A DNA stretch of 64,000 nt from Chloroflexota bacterium (GTDB lineage: Bacteria; Chloroflexota; Anaerolineae; Anaerolineales; Villigracilaceae). The position numbers were made by a program, and so were the translations under genes. The stretch covers positions 1 through 64,000 of the forward strand of contig QMIW01000022.1 in NCBI GenBank assembly GCA_024434165.1. Direction: 5' to 3'. Under the pieces are notes generated by a model. The model worked only from the letters and a program-made list of their open reading frames with translations. It made no database searches and had not been told where the DNA came from. Positions within the stretch are counted from its first letter, which is position 1. Each line of letters starts with the position of its first letter. This document shows positions 25,990-34,259 of the stretch, piece after piece.

Positions 25990-27701
25990 GTGAAATCTGG
26001 CGCGTCAACACCCGCACGCAGGAATTGAAGCGCGAGCCCGTCCCTGAAACCTGGCGGCGCCTCGGCGGGCGCGGATTGATCGCGCGCATCATGGTGGACG
26101 AAGTGGACGCGAAGTGCGACCCGCTCGGACCCGATAATAAACTGATTTTCACCCCGGGGCTTTTGGTGGGACACATGCTCTCTTCCACCGACCGCATCTC
26201 GGTGGGCGGCAAGTCGCCGCTCACAGGCGGGATCAAGGAATCCAACGCAGGCGGACGCACCGGATATCACATGGCGTTCATGGGCATCCATGCGCTCATC
26301 CTCGAAGACCAGCCACAGGAAGAAGGCTTTTGGATTTTGCATTTATCGTTGAACGGCGCAAAATGGGAAAAGGCGGATGAACTGACTGGTCTTGGCGTTT
26401 ACGCAGTTGCGCCAAAACTGCTCGAAAAATATGGCGACAAAGTTGCCATTGCCTTGATTGGTCCCGGCGGTGAAATGCGCATGAAATCGGCGGGGATTCA
26501 AAATATTGACAAGGACAAAATCCCTGCTCGTATCGCGGCTCGCGGCGGACTCGGGGCGGTGATGGGCTCGAAGGGACTCAAAGCCATCGTGTTCGACCAT
26601 GCCGGGGGGCAGAAACCGCCTATCGTTGATGGTGAGGCGTTCAAAATCGCGCAGAAGGATTACACCAAGGCGGTCATGGAACATCCGCAGTCCATCACAT
26701 ATCGCGATTACGGCACCGCTGCAATGACGCAGTTGACCCAGCGCTTTGCCGCCATCCCCGTGCGCAATTTTTCGCGCGGCACGTTCGACGAGGTGGAAAA
26801 GATCGGCGGCGAATCCCTGCGCGAGTTTACGCTCACGCGCGGCAAACCATCCGACCCATCTCATGCCTGCATGGCGGGCTGCACCATCAAATGCTCGAAT
26901 GTCTTCGGCGGGGAGGACGGAAAGGTCATCGTCTCGCCGCTCGAATATGAAACGATTGGTTTGATGGGCTCGAACCTCGACATTGACTCGCTCGATTCGA
27001 TTGGACGCTTGAACTGGCACGTCAACGACCTGGGACTCGACTCGATTGAAGTCGGCGCAGCGCTGGGCGTTGCCGCGGAAGCGGGCTTGATGAAATGGGG
27101 GAGTGAAGAAGATGCCTTGAAGTTGATTGACGAAATCCGCAAAGGCACGGAACTGGGGCGCACGCTGGGCGATGGCGCGCTGGCGACCGGAAAGAAATAC
27201 AACATTGAGCGCGTGCCGGTTGTGAAAGGACAGGCGATGTCTGCGTATGAGCCGCGCTCGATCAAAGGCACAGGGCTCACATATGCCACCACGCCGCAGG
27301 GTGCAGACCACACGGCTGGGCTGACCATCCGCGCAAAGGTGGATCACCTCGACCCGAACGCGCAGAGGGAGGTCTCGCTTAACGCGCAATTGAACATGGC
27401 AGGGTACGATACGCTCGGCGCGTGCATCTTCGCCGGTTTCGGTTACGCCGCCACCCCCGATGGCGTGGTGAAACGCCTGCTCAAGGCGCGCTACGGCTGG
27501 GACGATCTGCCTGATAACATCCTGCAGGAACTCGGCAGGCAAACCATCAAACTGGAGCGCGAATTCAACCGCCGCGCCGGTTTTACTGCGAAGGACGACC
27601 GCCTGCCCGAATGGATGACGAAGGAGCCAATCCCGGAGACGGGGCACGTCTTCGATGTGAGCGAGGATGTGATTGACCGCATGTTCGATGGAATCGAATA
27701 A
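25986..27701 (+). CDS. Aldehyde:ferredoxin oxidoreductase family protein, second copy
   Basis: 571 residues. AOR N-terminal motifs (LGGRGLIARIMVDEV, GGKSPLTGGIKESNAGG) and C-terminal domains are present. The Fe-S cysteines read C295-x3-C299-x3-C303 (HACMAGCTIKC) with a fourth Cys in LGACIFAG, unlike the x2/x3 spacing of the copy at 19984. The protein is also about 60 residues shorter. It is expected to oxidise an aldehyde with ferredoxin as acceptor, but substrate and metal are unknown. It may belong to the uncharacterised AOR subfamilies rather than the classical enzyme. ATG 25986 overlaps the VapC stop. Confidence 0.88.
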   Translation: MSEIWRVNTRTQELKREPVPETWRRLGGRGLIARIMVDEVDAKCDPLGPDNKLIFTPGLLVGHMLSSTDRISVGGKSPLTGGIKESNAGGRTGYHMAFMGIHALILEDQPQEEGFWILHLSLNGAKWEKADELTGLGVYAVAPKLLEKYGDKVAIALIGPGGEMRMKSAGIQNIDKDKIPARIAARGGLGAVMGSKGLKAIVFDHAGGQKPPIVDGEAFKIAQKDYTKAVMEHPQSITYRDYGTAAMTQLTQRFAAIPVRNFSRGTFDEVEKIGGESLREFTLTRGKPSDPSHACMAGCTIKCSNVFGGEDGKVIVSPLEYETIGLMGSNLDIDSLDSIGRLNWHVNDLGLDSIEVGAALGVAAEAGLMKWGSEEDALKLIDEIRKGTELGRTLGDGALATGKKYNIERVPVVKGQAMSAYEPRSIKGTGLTYATTPQGADHTAGLTIRAKVDHLDPNAQREVSLNAQLNMAGYDTLGACIFAGFGYAATPDGVVKRLLKARYGWDDLPDNILQELGRQTIKLEREFNRRAGFTAKDDRLPEWMTKEPIPETGHVFDVSEDVIDRMFDGIE

Positions 27702-27702
27702 G

Positions 27703-27745
27703 AAAGGACCTCCGGGATTTTGAAAGTCCCGGAGGTCCTTTTTTT
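27703..27745 (+). terminator. Rho-independent terminator after second AOR
   Basis: AAAGGACCTCCGGGA pairs with TCCCGGAGGTCCTTT around a short loop, then a run of T. The stem is A-rich on the other side too, so it could also serve the convergent kinase gene. Confidence 0.92.
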
Positions 27746-27810
27746 AAATCGCCCGTCCCGCTTCAAACTCCGCCGGGGTTGATTCAACCCATTTGGGTTT
27801 GACTTCGCTT

Positions 27811-30009
27811 TTAACCGCTGCTTCCCAGCGTGAAATAGAACGTGGAGCCCCTGCCTTCCTCCGACTCCACCCAAATCCTCCCGCCGTGCACTTCGATGAT
27901 GCGTTTCACCAACGCCAGCCCAACCCCCGTGCCTTCCGAGTCTGGGCTGAGTTTATCGAATAAGCCGAAAATCCTCTCATGAAATTCCTTTTTGATTCCA
28001 ATGCCGTTATCGCGGACGAAAAACACATCCTGCCCGTCCTTTATGGCATGACCTATCTCCACCTGCGGCTCGGCTTGATCGCCCATGAACTTGACGGCAT
28101 TGTCTACCAGGTTTTGGACGACCTCGATTACCCTTTCCTTATCCACGTGGATGGTGGGGAAATCGCTCCCGATCCGGATCGGGACATGCCTCTGGTTTCT
28201 CTGACCTTCCACGCGCCGCAGCGCCTCCGCGACGATGGTCCCGAACGGCACGTCCTGCTTCTCGTTCACGATTCGCCCCACTCTTGAGAGTTCCAGCAAT
28301 TCCGTGAGCAGGCGGTGCATCTTTTCGGTGGCATCGGAGATGCGCTTGATATCGGCTTGCAGGCGCTCGGTGCTGCCGGCGCGAATGTCCTTTTCGAGAT
28401 AGCCGAGGAAGCCGCGAATGGTGATCAGCGGCGATTTCAGATCGTGCGAAGCCGTATACGTGAAGCGTTCGAGTTCCTCGTTCTTCATTTCAAGTTCGCG
28501 GATTAACTTCTCCCGCATTTCCAGCTCGTGCTTTAGGGATTCCTGCAAGCGGGTCTTTTCGACCGCCACTGCAAGGTTTGCGGCGACGGTGGAAAGCAGG
28601 CGCACATCGTTTTCGGAAAAGGCGAATTCCCGCTCGGCGTTATCCAGGGCGATCACGCCCAGCACCCGCTCGTCCGTCATAATTGGCACGAAGACAGACG
28701 ATTTGACGGGACTGCCCGTTGTAATGATGGCTCCCATCCTGTGCGCCGTATTTGCCCAGTCCTCGTTGATGATAAACGGCTTTTTCATTTCCATGATCTT
28801 TGTGGTTATCCCATCCCTGTACCGGATGGGTTCGTCTGTGCGATAGGTCTTGTCCTGAAAATCATAGGGAAAGTGAATCATATCCGTGTTCGGGTCGTGG
28901 ATGCCGATCGTTACGTTTTCGGCTTTGAACGTAAACCGAATCTGCTCCCCGGTTTCGTGGATCAACTTTTGCAGGTCGGTCTTTTGCGTGAGCGTCTCGC
29001 TGACGCCGTGCATTGCCTGTAACTCCGCCAGGCGCATCTTCAATTGTTCCTCTGCAAGTTTGCGGGTGGTGATATCCAGCAGGAAGCCTTGAATCAGCGT
29101 GTGCCGGTCCGAGCCGAAGGCAAGGATGCTTTCATCGTAAACCCAGATGTACCTGCCGTCGCGGGTTTTGAGGCGGTACTCCATCTGCGGCATGAGCCCT
29201 TCGCGCGATGCCCGGTTTTCCGTCTCCAGTACGCGCTCGCGGTCGTAGGGGTGTATCAGGGAACTCCACAGGTTGGGATTGTTGAGCCACTCGTCGGGGG
29301 AGTACCCGGTCAGGCTGGCGATCTGCGGGCTGACGTATTCCCAGGCGCCGGCGCCGCCCGGCTCGGCGAGATAAATCACAAGCGGGATTCTCTCCACCAG
29401 GTCGCGGTAGCGGGCTTCCGCCTCCTGAAGTTTTTCTTCCGCGCTGCGCCGCTCTTTCAACTCCTGCTCGGCGTTCAGGATGGTCTTGTTCAACCGGTTG
29501 ATGATCAACCATTGAAGGATGGTGATCAGGGCGACGGCAATGCTGAGCGCGAGATAGTCGGTAAAGTTGTTTTCGGCGCTGAATTTGTTGACGATCACCC
29601 CCTGGGCTTCCAGCGCGCTGAATATGCCGATTTCCAGAATGATGATGGTGCCGACCGCCACGGTTCCGGTTTTTCCAGCCAGCAAACCAGCGGCAACAAG
29701 GACCGTGATCAGCCCGACCACCGCTGTATCGCGGATTCCGTTGTTTTTGAAAACAAAGAGCGAGATGGTCGCCAGCGCCGTCAGGAGCGCGAGCCAGCTT
29801 CCTGTGGAGTAATACCCGAAATGGGAGATGATGGCTGCCAGCAGGATCACCCCGCTCAGGATGAGCATTTCAAGGCGGTTGATTTCAAAGAACGACAATA
29901 TCGTCGTGGCGATGAAAACGGTTGCCAGTACCACGATAATGATGGTGCGCATCTCCGTCAGGCTGGAATTTGCGGCGCGTGTGGCAATCTCTTTGAGTGT
30001 TCGTTTCAT
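27811..30009 (-). CDS. Membrane sensor histidine kinase with PAS and GAF domains
   Basis: 732 residues. About six hydrophobic segments (20-175) are followed by a coiled linker, a PAS domain with PAC tail (about 205-335, ending FLLDITTRKLAEEQ), a GAF domain (about 355-500), then HisKA with phospho-acceptor His522 in TASHDLKSP. The HATPase domain has NLVDNAVKF (N box), VRDNGIGI and GTGVGLALVK. It is an orthodox autokinase, but no response regulator is encoded nearby. The start at 30009 is the ATG just before the hydrophobic region; the 59 codons upstream in frame run into the tRNA terminator region. Confidence 0.9.
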   Translation of the reverse strand: MKRTLKEIATRAANSSLTEMRTIIIVVLATVFIATTILSFFEINRLEMLILSGVILLAAIISHFGYYSTGSWLALLTALATISLFVFKNNGIRDTAVVGLITVLVAAGLLAGKTGTVAVGTIIILEIGIFSALEAQGVIVNKFSAENNFTDYLALSIAVALITILQWLIINRLNKTILNAEQELKERRSAEEKLQEAEARYRDLVERIPLVIYLAEPGGAGAWEYVSPQIASLTGYSPDEWLNNPNLWSSLIHPYDRERVLETENRASREGLMPQMEYRLKTRDGRYIWVYDESILAFGSDRHTLIQGFLLDITTRKLAEEQLKMRLAELQAMHGVSETLTQKTDLQKLIHETGEQIRFTFKAENVTIGIHDPNTDMIHFPYDFQDKTYRTDEPIRYRDGITTKIMEMKKPFIINEDWANTAHRMGAIITTGSPVKSSVFVPIMTDERVLGVIALDNAEREFAFSENDVRLLSTVAANLAVAVEKTRLQESLKHELEMREKLIRELEMKNEELERFTYTASHDLKSPLITIRGFLGYLEKDIRAGSTERLQADIKRISDATEKMHRLLTELLELSRVGRIVNEKQDVPFGTIVAEALRRVEGQRNQRHVPIRIGSDFPTIHVDKERVIEVVQNLVDNAVKFMGDQAEPQVEIGHAIKDGQDVFFVRDNGIGIKKEFHERIFGLFDKLSPDSEGTGVGLALVKRIIEVHGGRIWVESEEGRGSTFYFTLGSSG

Positions 30010-30137
30010 GGCAGGTTGTATCTTGATTCTACTTGATAACCCGCCTTGTGCGCCACATCGCGCGGAAGTACATTTGTTCGGCGAAAAAAAGAAACCCATG
30101 TGGATGGCGCGGCATGTAGAACTGACGATTCCCGAAA

Positions 30138-30165
30138 TAAAAAAAGAAACCCGCATCGGGGTTTC
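30138..30165 (-). terminator. Terminator downstream of tRNA-Thr
   Basis: On the minus strand GAAACCC pairs with GGGTTTC and is followed by a run of T, 13 bases after the tRNA 3' end. Confidence 0.85.
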
Positions 30166-30177
30166 CTGGGTAAACGA

Positions 30178-30253
30178 TGGAGCCACCAGTGGGATACGAA
30201 CCCACGACCTGACGATTACGAATCGTCTGCTCTGCCAGCTGAGCTATGGTGGC
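30178..30253 (-). tRNA. tRNA-Thr, anticodon CGT
   Basis: 76 bases on the minus strand including an encoded CCA. Acceptor arms GCCACCA and TGGTGGC pair. The anticodon stem GACGA/TCGTC holds loop TTCGTAA, so the anticodon is CGT (codon ACG). The T arm has GGGTTCGTATCCC. Confidence 0.96.
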
Positions 30254-30363
30254 AAGGTGGGACAAGGTCGTCTTGTCCTACAGCGGCGGGGATTATAAAG
30301 GATTTGACCCATTCACGCAAGTTTTTCGATTCTCAGGTAGTCTGTTATGTGGAGAAAAAAACA

Positions 30364-31653
30364 ATGCGAATTGCAATGCTTTCCTATCACACCTGCCCGC
30401 TTGCCACGCTGGGAGGAAAAGACACCGGCGGAATGAACGTCTACGTCCGCGATCTGACGCGGGAGTTGGGGCGTTTGGGGCTGCACGTGGACGTGTTTAC
30501 GCGCTCGCAGGACGAGCACGTACCGCACATCATTCATGAATTGGGGTATGGCAACCGGGTGGTGCATATCCCGGCGGGTCCCGAAGAACCGAAGAGCAAG
30601 AACGATATCGCAAAATACATCCCTGAATTTGTGGAAGGCGTCAAGGAATTTGCAAGAGAAAAAGGCATCACCTATGATGTCATTCACAGCCATTACTGGA
30701 TGTCCGGCTTGGCGGCGGAGGCGCTCAGCGATGCCTGGGGCGGGACGCCCATCGTCCACATGTTTCACACGCTGGGCGAGATGAAGAACCGGGTGGCGAG
30801 GTCGGAGGAGGAACGCGCAGGCGAGAACCGGCTCGATGGGGAGAAACAGGTCCTCCGTCGGGTGAGCCGCGTTATCGTCGCAACGATAGCCGAACTGACC
30901 CAGTTGAGATTCCTCTATCGCGCCGATGCGCGCAAACTGGTCGTCATCCCGCCGGGGGTGGATACGAGTCATTTTTATCCCATCCCGGCAGACGAGGCGA
31001 AGGAGTTCATCGGCTTGAAACCGGAAGACCGCATGATCCTTTTCGTCGGGCGCATCGAACCCTTGAAGGGCGTGGATACGCTGATTCGCGCGATGTCCTA
31101 TTTGAGCATGGACCTGCGAAGCAAAGACCACCCCGTGCATCTGGCGATCATCGGCGGCGAACCGAACGCCGAACCGAAGGATATGACCGCTGAAATGGCG
31201 CGTCTGCAGGCGATCTGCGATGACCTTTGCATGGGCGGCATGGTTGTCTTTCTCGGCAAGCGCGGGCAGGATACCCTGCCTTATTATTATTCCGCGGCGG
31301 AAGTGCTGGTCATGCCCTCTTTATACGAATCGTTTGGAATGGTGGCGCTGGAGGCGATGGCTTGCGGCACGCCGGTGATCGCATCGGAGGTGGGCGGGCT
31401 TGGTTATCTTGTGCAGAACGGCGTGACCGGTTACACCATCCCGGATAGCGACCCGGAGGTTCTGTGTCAAACCCTGGCGCGCCTGCTGGGAGATCGAGAC
31501 CTAAGAAACGAAATGGGGTGCCGCGCCGCTGAGTATGCCGTGAATTATCGCTGGGAAAATATCGGTTCGCAAATTGTAAATGTGTATCGGGATGTGATGA
31601 ACAGGGAAAAAGAGACAGTCATTGGCGTTGAAAGAGAGAAGCCCGGTGTGTGA
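30364..31653 (+). CDS. GT4-family glycosyltransferase (sucrose-phosphate synthase/MshA-like)
   Basis: 429 residues, GT-B fold. The N-terminal GGKDTGGMNVYVRDL binds the acceptor/donor phosphate, with the His loop DVIHSHYWMSG, the phosphate-binding FVGRIEPLKG and the ExxxxxxxE segment ESFGMVALEAMACGTPV. The closest family types are MshA (D-inositol-3-phosphate glycosyltransferase) and sucrose synthase-like GT4 enzymes; donor and acceptor are uncertain. It is cytoplasmic. ATG 30364 has GTGGAG upstream; a longer in-frame reading to 30046 would run through the tRNA and is rejected. The terminator overlaps its stop codon. Confidence 0.85.
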   Translation: MRIAMLSYHTCPLATLGGKDTGGMNVYVRDLTRELGRLGLHVDVFTRSQDEHVPHIIHELGYGNRVVHIPAGPEEPKSKNDIAKYIPEFVEGVKEFAREKGITYDVIHSHYWMSGLAAEALSDAWGGTPIVHMFHTLGEMKNRVARSEEERAGENRLDGEKQVLRRVSRVIVATIAELTQLRFLYRADARKLVVIPPGVDTSHFYPIPADEAKEFIGLKPEDRMILFVGRIEPLKGVDTLIRAMSYLSMDLRSKDHPVHLAIIGGEPNAEPKDMTAEMARLQAICDDLCMGGMVVFLGKRGQDTLPYYYSAAEVLVMPSLYESFGMVALEAMACGTPVIASEVGGLGYLVQNGVTGYTIPDSDPEVLCQTLARLLGDRDLRNEMGCRAAEYAVNYRWENIGSQIVNVYRDVMNREKETVIGVEREKPGV

Positions 31654-31673
31654 CGGGCTTCTCTCTTTTTTTT
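31633..31673 (+). terminator. Terminator overlapping end of GT4 gene
   Basis: AGAGAGAAGCCCG and CGGGCTTCTCTCT form a 13-pair stem followed by a T-run. The left arm lies inside the last codons of the gene. Confidence 0.92.
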
Positions 31674-31683
31674 CTGATAAAGA

Positions 31684-32433
31684 CTATTCCTTGAACTTCA
31701 CGAAAAACAACGTCGAGCCGTCAATCTCCTGCGAGCGGATATCGAAACGGTCCTTGAACTTCATGATCATCTTGGAAAGCTGTTTATGACCGTACGTGCG
31801 CGGGTCGAACGCCGGGTCGAGCTGGTAGAGGGCATTGCCCATCGTCGCCAGCGACGCCCAGCCGTCCTGCTGCACTGCCATTTCGAACGCCTGGCTGAGC
31901 AGGGGAATGGGGTCCGGCTCGTCTTTTTTCTTTGCCCCGCTTTTTTGCGCGCGCTGTTGAGCGGCTTGTTTCCTTGCCAGCGCGATATTCTCCGTATAAA
32001 CGAACACGTCGCAGGCATTGACGAACGGCTTCGGCGTCTTCTTCTCCCCGATGCCCATCACAAAGATGCCCGTCTCGCGGATGCGCGTCGCCAGGCGGGT
32101 GTAATCGCTGTCGCTCGAAACGAGGCAGAACCCGTCTACCACGCCCGAGTGCAGGATGTCCATCGCGTCAATGATCATGGCGCTGTCGGTGGCGTTTTTT
32201 CCGATGGTGTATCGAAACTGTTGAATGGGTTGGAACGCATGAAAGTTCAGCGTTTCCTTCCATGAGTTCATGCTGTTTGTCGTCCAGTCGCCGTAGATGC
32301 GCCGCACGGTCACCTGCCCGTGCCTGCCAGCCTCCACCAGCATTTGCGGGAGCAGACCCGCCTGGGCGTTATCGCCGTCAATCAGCATGGCGATTTTGTT
32401 TCTGGAAAGGGATGTGATCTGGTCGTCTGCCAT
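31684..32433 (-). CDS. NYN-domain (PIN-like) protein with C-terminal OST-HTH/LOTUS domain
   Basis: 249 residues. The NYN nuclease fold (LabA/DUF88 type) begins AMLIDGDNAQ with Asp19 and Asp21, and continues with DSAMIIDAMDIL and LVSSDSDYTRLA, so the acidic catalytic set is present. After a basic linker (about 155-175) comes an OST-HTH-like domain (about 177-249) with FDPRTYGHKQLSKMIMKF. Members are thought to bind or cleave RNA. The position between a glycosyltransferase and the EPS locus gives no clear link. The -10 box ends six bases before the ATG. Confidence 0.86.
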   Translation of the reverse strand: MADDQITSLSRNKIAMLIDGDNAQAGLLPQMLVEAGRHGQVTVRRIYGDWTTNSMNSWKETLNFHAFQPIQQFRYTIGKNATDSAMIIDAMDILHSGVVDGFCLVSSDSDYTRLATRIRETGIFVMGIGEKKTPKPFVNACDVFVYTENIALARKQAAQQRAQKSGAKKKDEPDPIPLLSQAFEMAVQQDGWASLATMGNALYQLDPAFDPRTYGHKQLSKMIMKFKDRFDIRSQEIDGSTLFFVKFKE

Positions 32434-32439
32434 AGAATG

Positions 32440-32445
32440 ATTATA
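32440..32445 (-). promoter_or_regulatory. -10 box consistent with a leaderless NYN-protein message
   Basis: TATAAT on the minus strand, followed by six bases (CATTCT) and then ATG at 32433. No convincing -35 at 17 bases. Confidence 0.5.
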
Positions 32446-32475
32446 CCTTCCGCTTCACACCGGACTGGTAGTTGG

Positions 32476-33141
32476 TCAGGGTTGGATGGGTTTTACCTCG
32501 CCGACATCGGATGGCGCTCCGCCAAAGAGACGGATGTCCCGGCACGATTGTTTGTCCACACGCAGGAGGATTACGCCGCCGGCGGTTGCGTCCACCTGGA
32601 TGATGGTGTCCTGTCTGTACGTCGAATCCACGGTCAGTTTAAGGGTCACCTGGTGCTGTGCGGGCAGGCTGTCTACACAGACCTCCTTATCCGGGTGCGG
32701 TCTGCCTTCGTCAATGGCGCGCAGAAGCCCGCAGGCATTCACCAGGTCAACGGTTCCCGTATTCTTGATGGTCACGTAGGCGTTGGTGACCTCTCCCATC
32801 CCGTTGAGGATGTCTATGCTTGTGTCGCAACCCAAAATGTCAACCGAGACCGACTGTATAGTAGGGAGAGTCGGCGTGCCGGTGGGCGGTCCCTGCGTAG
32901 GTGTTGCGGTGGGCGAAGCGTTCTCGGTGTTTGTGGCGGTAATCTGGGAAATGACGGTGACTTCGGGGGTTGCCGTGCCGTTGAAGGTGGGCGGGGGGAT
33001 GATGAGGGGCGTTGCCGTTACAATCCCTGGCGTCTGCGACGGTACCGGCGTCCAAACCGGGAAAGGCTGCGGCGGCGCGCCCCACGTGTCGCATCCAGCC
33101 AGTATGAAGACCAGGGATATAAGAATGAATGTCCTTCTCAT
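32476..33141 (-). CDS. Secreted lipoprotein of unknown function
   Basis: 221 residues. A signal peptide with lipobox LAGC (Cys17) is followed by a Pro/Thr-rich linker (about 20-95, TATPT-type repeats) and a C-terminal domain of about 120 residues. That domain is beta-rich with VSVDILGCDTSIDI, YVTIKNTGTVDLVNACGLLR and an even number of Cys, resembling CARDB-like extracellular domains. The linker style is common for Anaerolineae surface lipoproteins. No function assigned. Confidence 0.75.
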   Translation of the reverse strand: MRRTFILISLVFILAGCDTWGAPPQPFPVWTPVPSQTPGIVTATPLIIPPPTFNGTATPEVTVISQITATNTENASPTATPTQGPPTGTPTLPTIQSVSVDILGCDTSIDILNGMGEVTNAYVTIKNTGTVDLVNACGLLRAIDEGRPHPDKEVCVDSLPAQHQVTLKLTVDSTYRQDTIIQVDATAGGVILLRVDKQSCRDIRLFGGAPSDVGEVKPIQP

Positions 33142-33147
33142 GCGCTC

Positions 33148-33153
33148 ATTATA
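33148..33153 (-). promoter_or_regulatory. -10 box consistent with a leaderless lipoprotein message
   Basis: TATAAT on the minus strand, then GAGCGC and ATG at 33141: the same six-base distance as for the NYN gene. No clear -35. Confidence 0.5.
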
Positions 33154-33286
33154 CCTCTGTGTTCGTTCCCATGCCTTTTCGTGGGTTGCTTCACTGAATG
33201 TCTAAAAACCATTGAAAAAAGTCTTAAAACCGGCGATTTGAACAATCGTTAACATGAGAAAACCGTTCCGGCAGCCGGCAATAGGA

Positions 33287-33315
33287 TTGTGTAATTCATT
33301 GCAATGGATTAAAAT
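33287..33315 (+). promoter_or_regulatory. Candidate promoter at the head of the EPS locus
   Basis: TTGTGT at 33287-33292, 17-base spacer, TAAAAT at 33310-33315; about 36 bases before the first EPS gene. The region 33160-33350 is otherwise AT-rich with no other feature seen. Confidence 0.5.
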
Positions 33316-33350
33316 CGTTTTAAATTTGATCGTTGAAACCATGAGTTATC

Positions 33351-34208
33351 ATGTCATCTCTCAAACTCTCGATTTTTTGGGTGTCGTTGTATCTTGCCGC
33401 AATTTTTATTCTGGCACAATTCGATTATACAGATTCTCCGATCATTGATTTCGCCAAATATTTTTATTTCATGGTGATGGTGGCGGTGCCGGCGACGGTC
33501 TTCTTCCCATACACCTCGAAGGTCAGCGTAATTGTGCCGGTGGTCGTCTGGGGCAGCGTTTATTTTGTCATGCTCCAGCTTTTGGATCGAACCGCTTCCG
33601 CGCCCAACAGCAGTTTTGCCATCATTTTGCTGGAGTTCGTGCTCCTCGTATTGGGCGTCTGGCTTTCGTATCAACTGGCTCAGGGGATCCGTCACGCCGA
33701 ATCAATACTCGACGCGCTGGCGGTCAGCGCCTTCCCCAACCGCACGCAAAATATCGAAGAAGCCACCCGCCAGATAAAGATCGAGATCACACGCAGCCGC
33801 CGTTACCACCGCCCGTTGTGCCTGCTGGCCATGTATGCGGAGATCACAGTGGATGTTTCTGCCACCCGGCTGATTTCCGGCATCCAGCAGGACCTTACGA
33901 AGCGCTTTTCGTTCGCACGGGTGGGGCAGGTGATTGGAGAGCATATCCGCCAGACCGACATGGTCTTTCGCGATCAAAACAACCGCTTTGTCATCCTCTG
34001 TCCCGAAACGAATTACCAGAGTTCGCAATCGCTTGCACGAAGGATCAGCTTTGCCGTCAGGGAAAAAACGGGAATGGAAATATCCTGGGGTTCTGCTGCG
34101 TTTCCGGATGACGCCTTGAATTTCGACGATCTCATGGATGTCGCCGTCACCAGGCTGGCGCGCCCCAAAATGGTCGAGGAAGAGCCCGGCGTCCAGGTTG
34201 AGGCGTAG
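33351..34208 (+). CDS. Membrane protein with degenerate GGDEF domain, EPS locus
   Basis: 285 residues: four hydrophobic segments (about 7-23, 37-52, 57-77, 88-110), then a cytoplasmic domain (about 118-270) that aligns by eye with GGDEF. RQTD (200-203), five residues, then QNNRF (209-213) stands where GGDEF should be, followed by VILCPET and SWGSAAFPDDA. Loss of both Gly and the acidic pair means it should not make cyclic di-GMP. The I-site RxxD is kept, so it may bind cyclic di-GMP as a receptor (inference). It is the first gene of the EPS locus, 51 bases before the initiating transferase. No strong ribosome site precedes ATG 33351. Confidence 0.78.
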   Translation: MSSLKLSIFWVSLYLAAIFILAQFDYTDSPIIDFAKYFYFMVMVAVPATVFFPYTSKVSVIVPVVVWGSVYFVMLQLLDRTASAPNSSFAIILLEFVLLVLGVWLSYQLAQGIRHAESILDALAVSAFPNRTQNIEEATRQIKIEITRSRRYHRPLCLLAMYAEITVDVSATRLISGIQQDLTKRFSFARVGQVIGEHIRQTDMVFRDQNNRFVILCPETNYQSSQSLARRISFAVREKTGMEISWGSAAFPDDALNFDDLMDVAVTRLARPKMVEEEPGVQVEA

Positions 34209-34259
34209 TTTTATTCATCCCACATCGCTGCAATTTAATACCCCATAAGGATTCGGGTT

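Noticed and set aside
30046..30363. N-terminal extension of the GT4 gene at 30364
   Set aside because: It would be read through tRNA-Thr and its terminator region.
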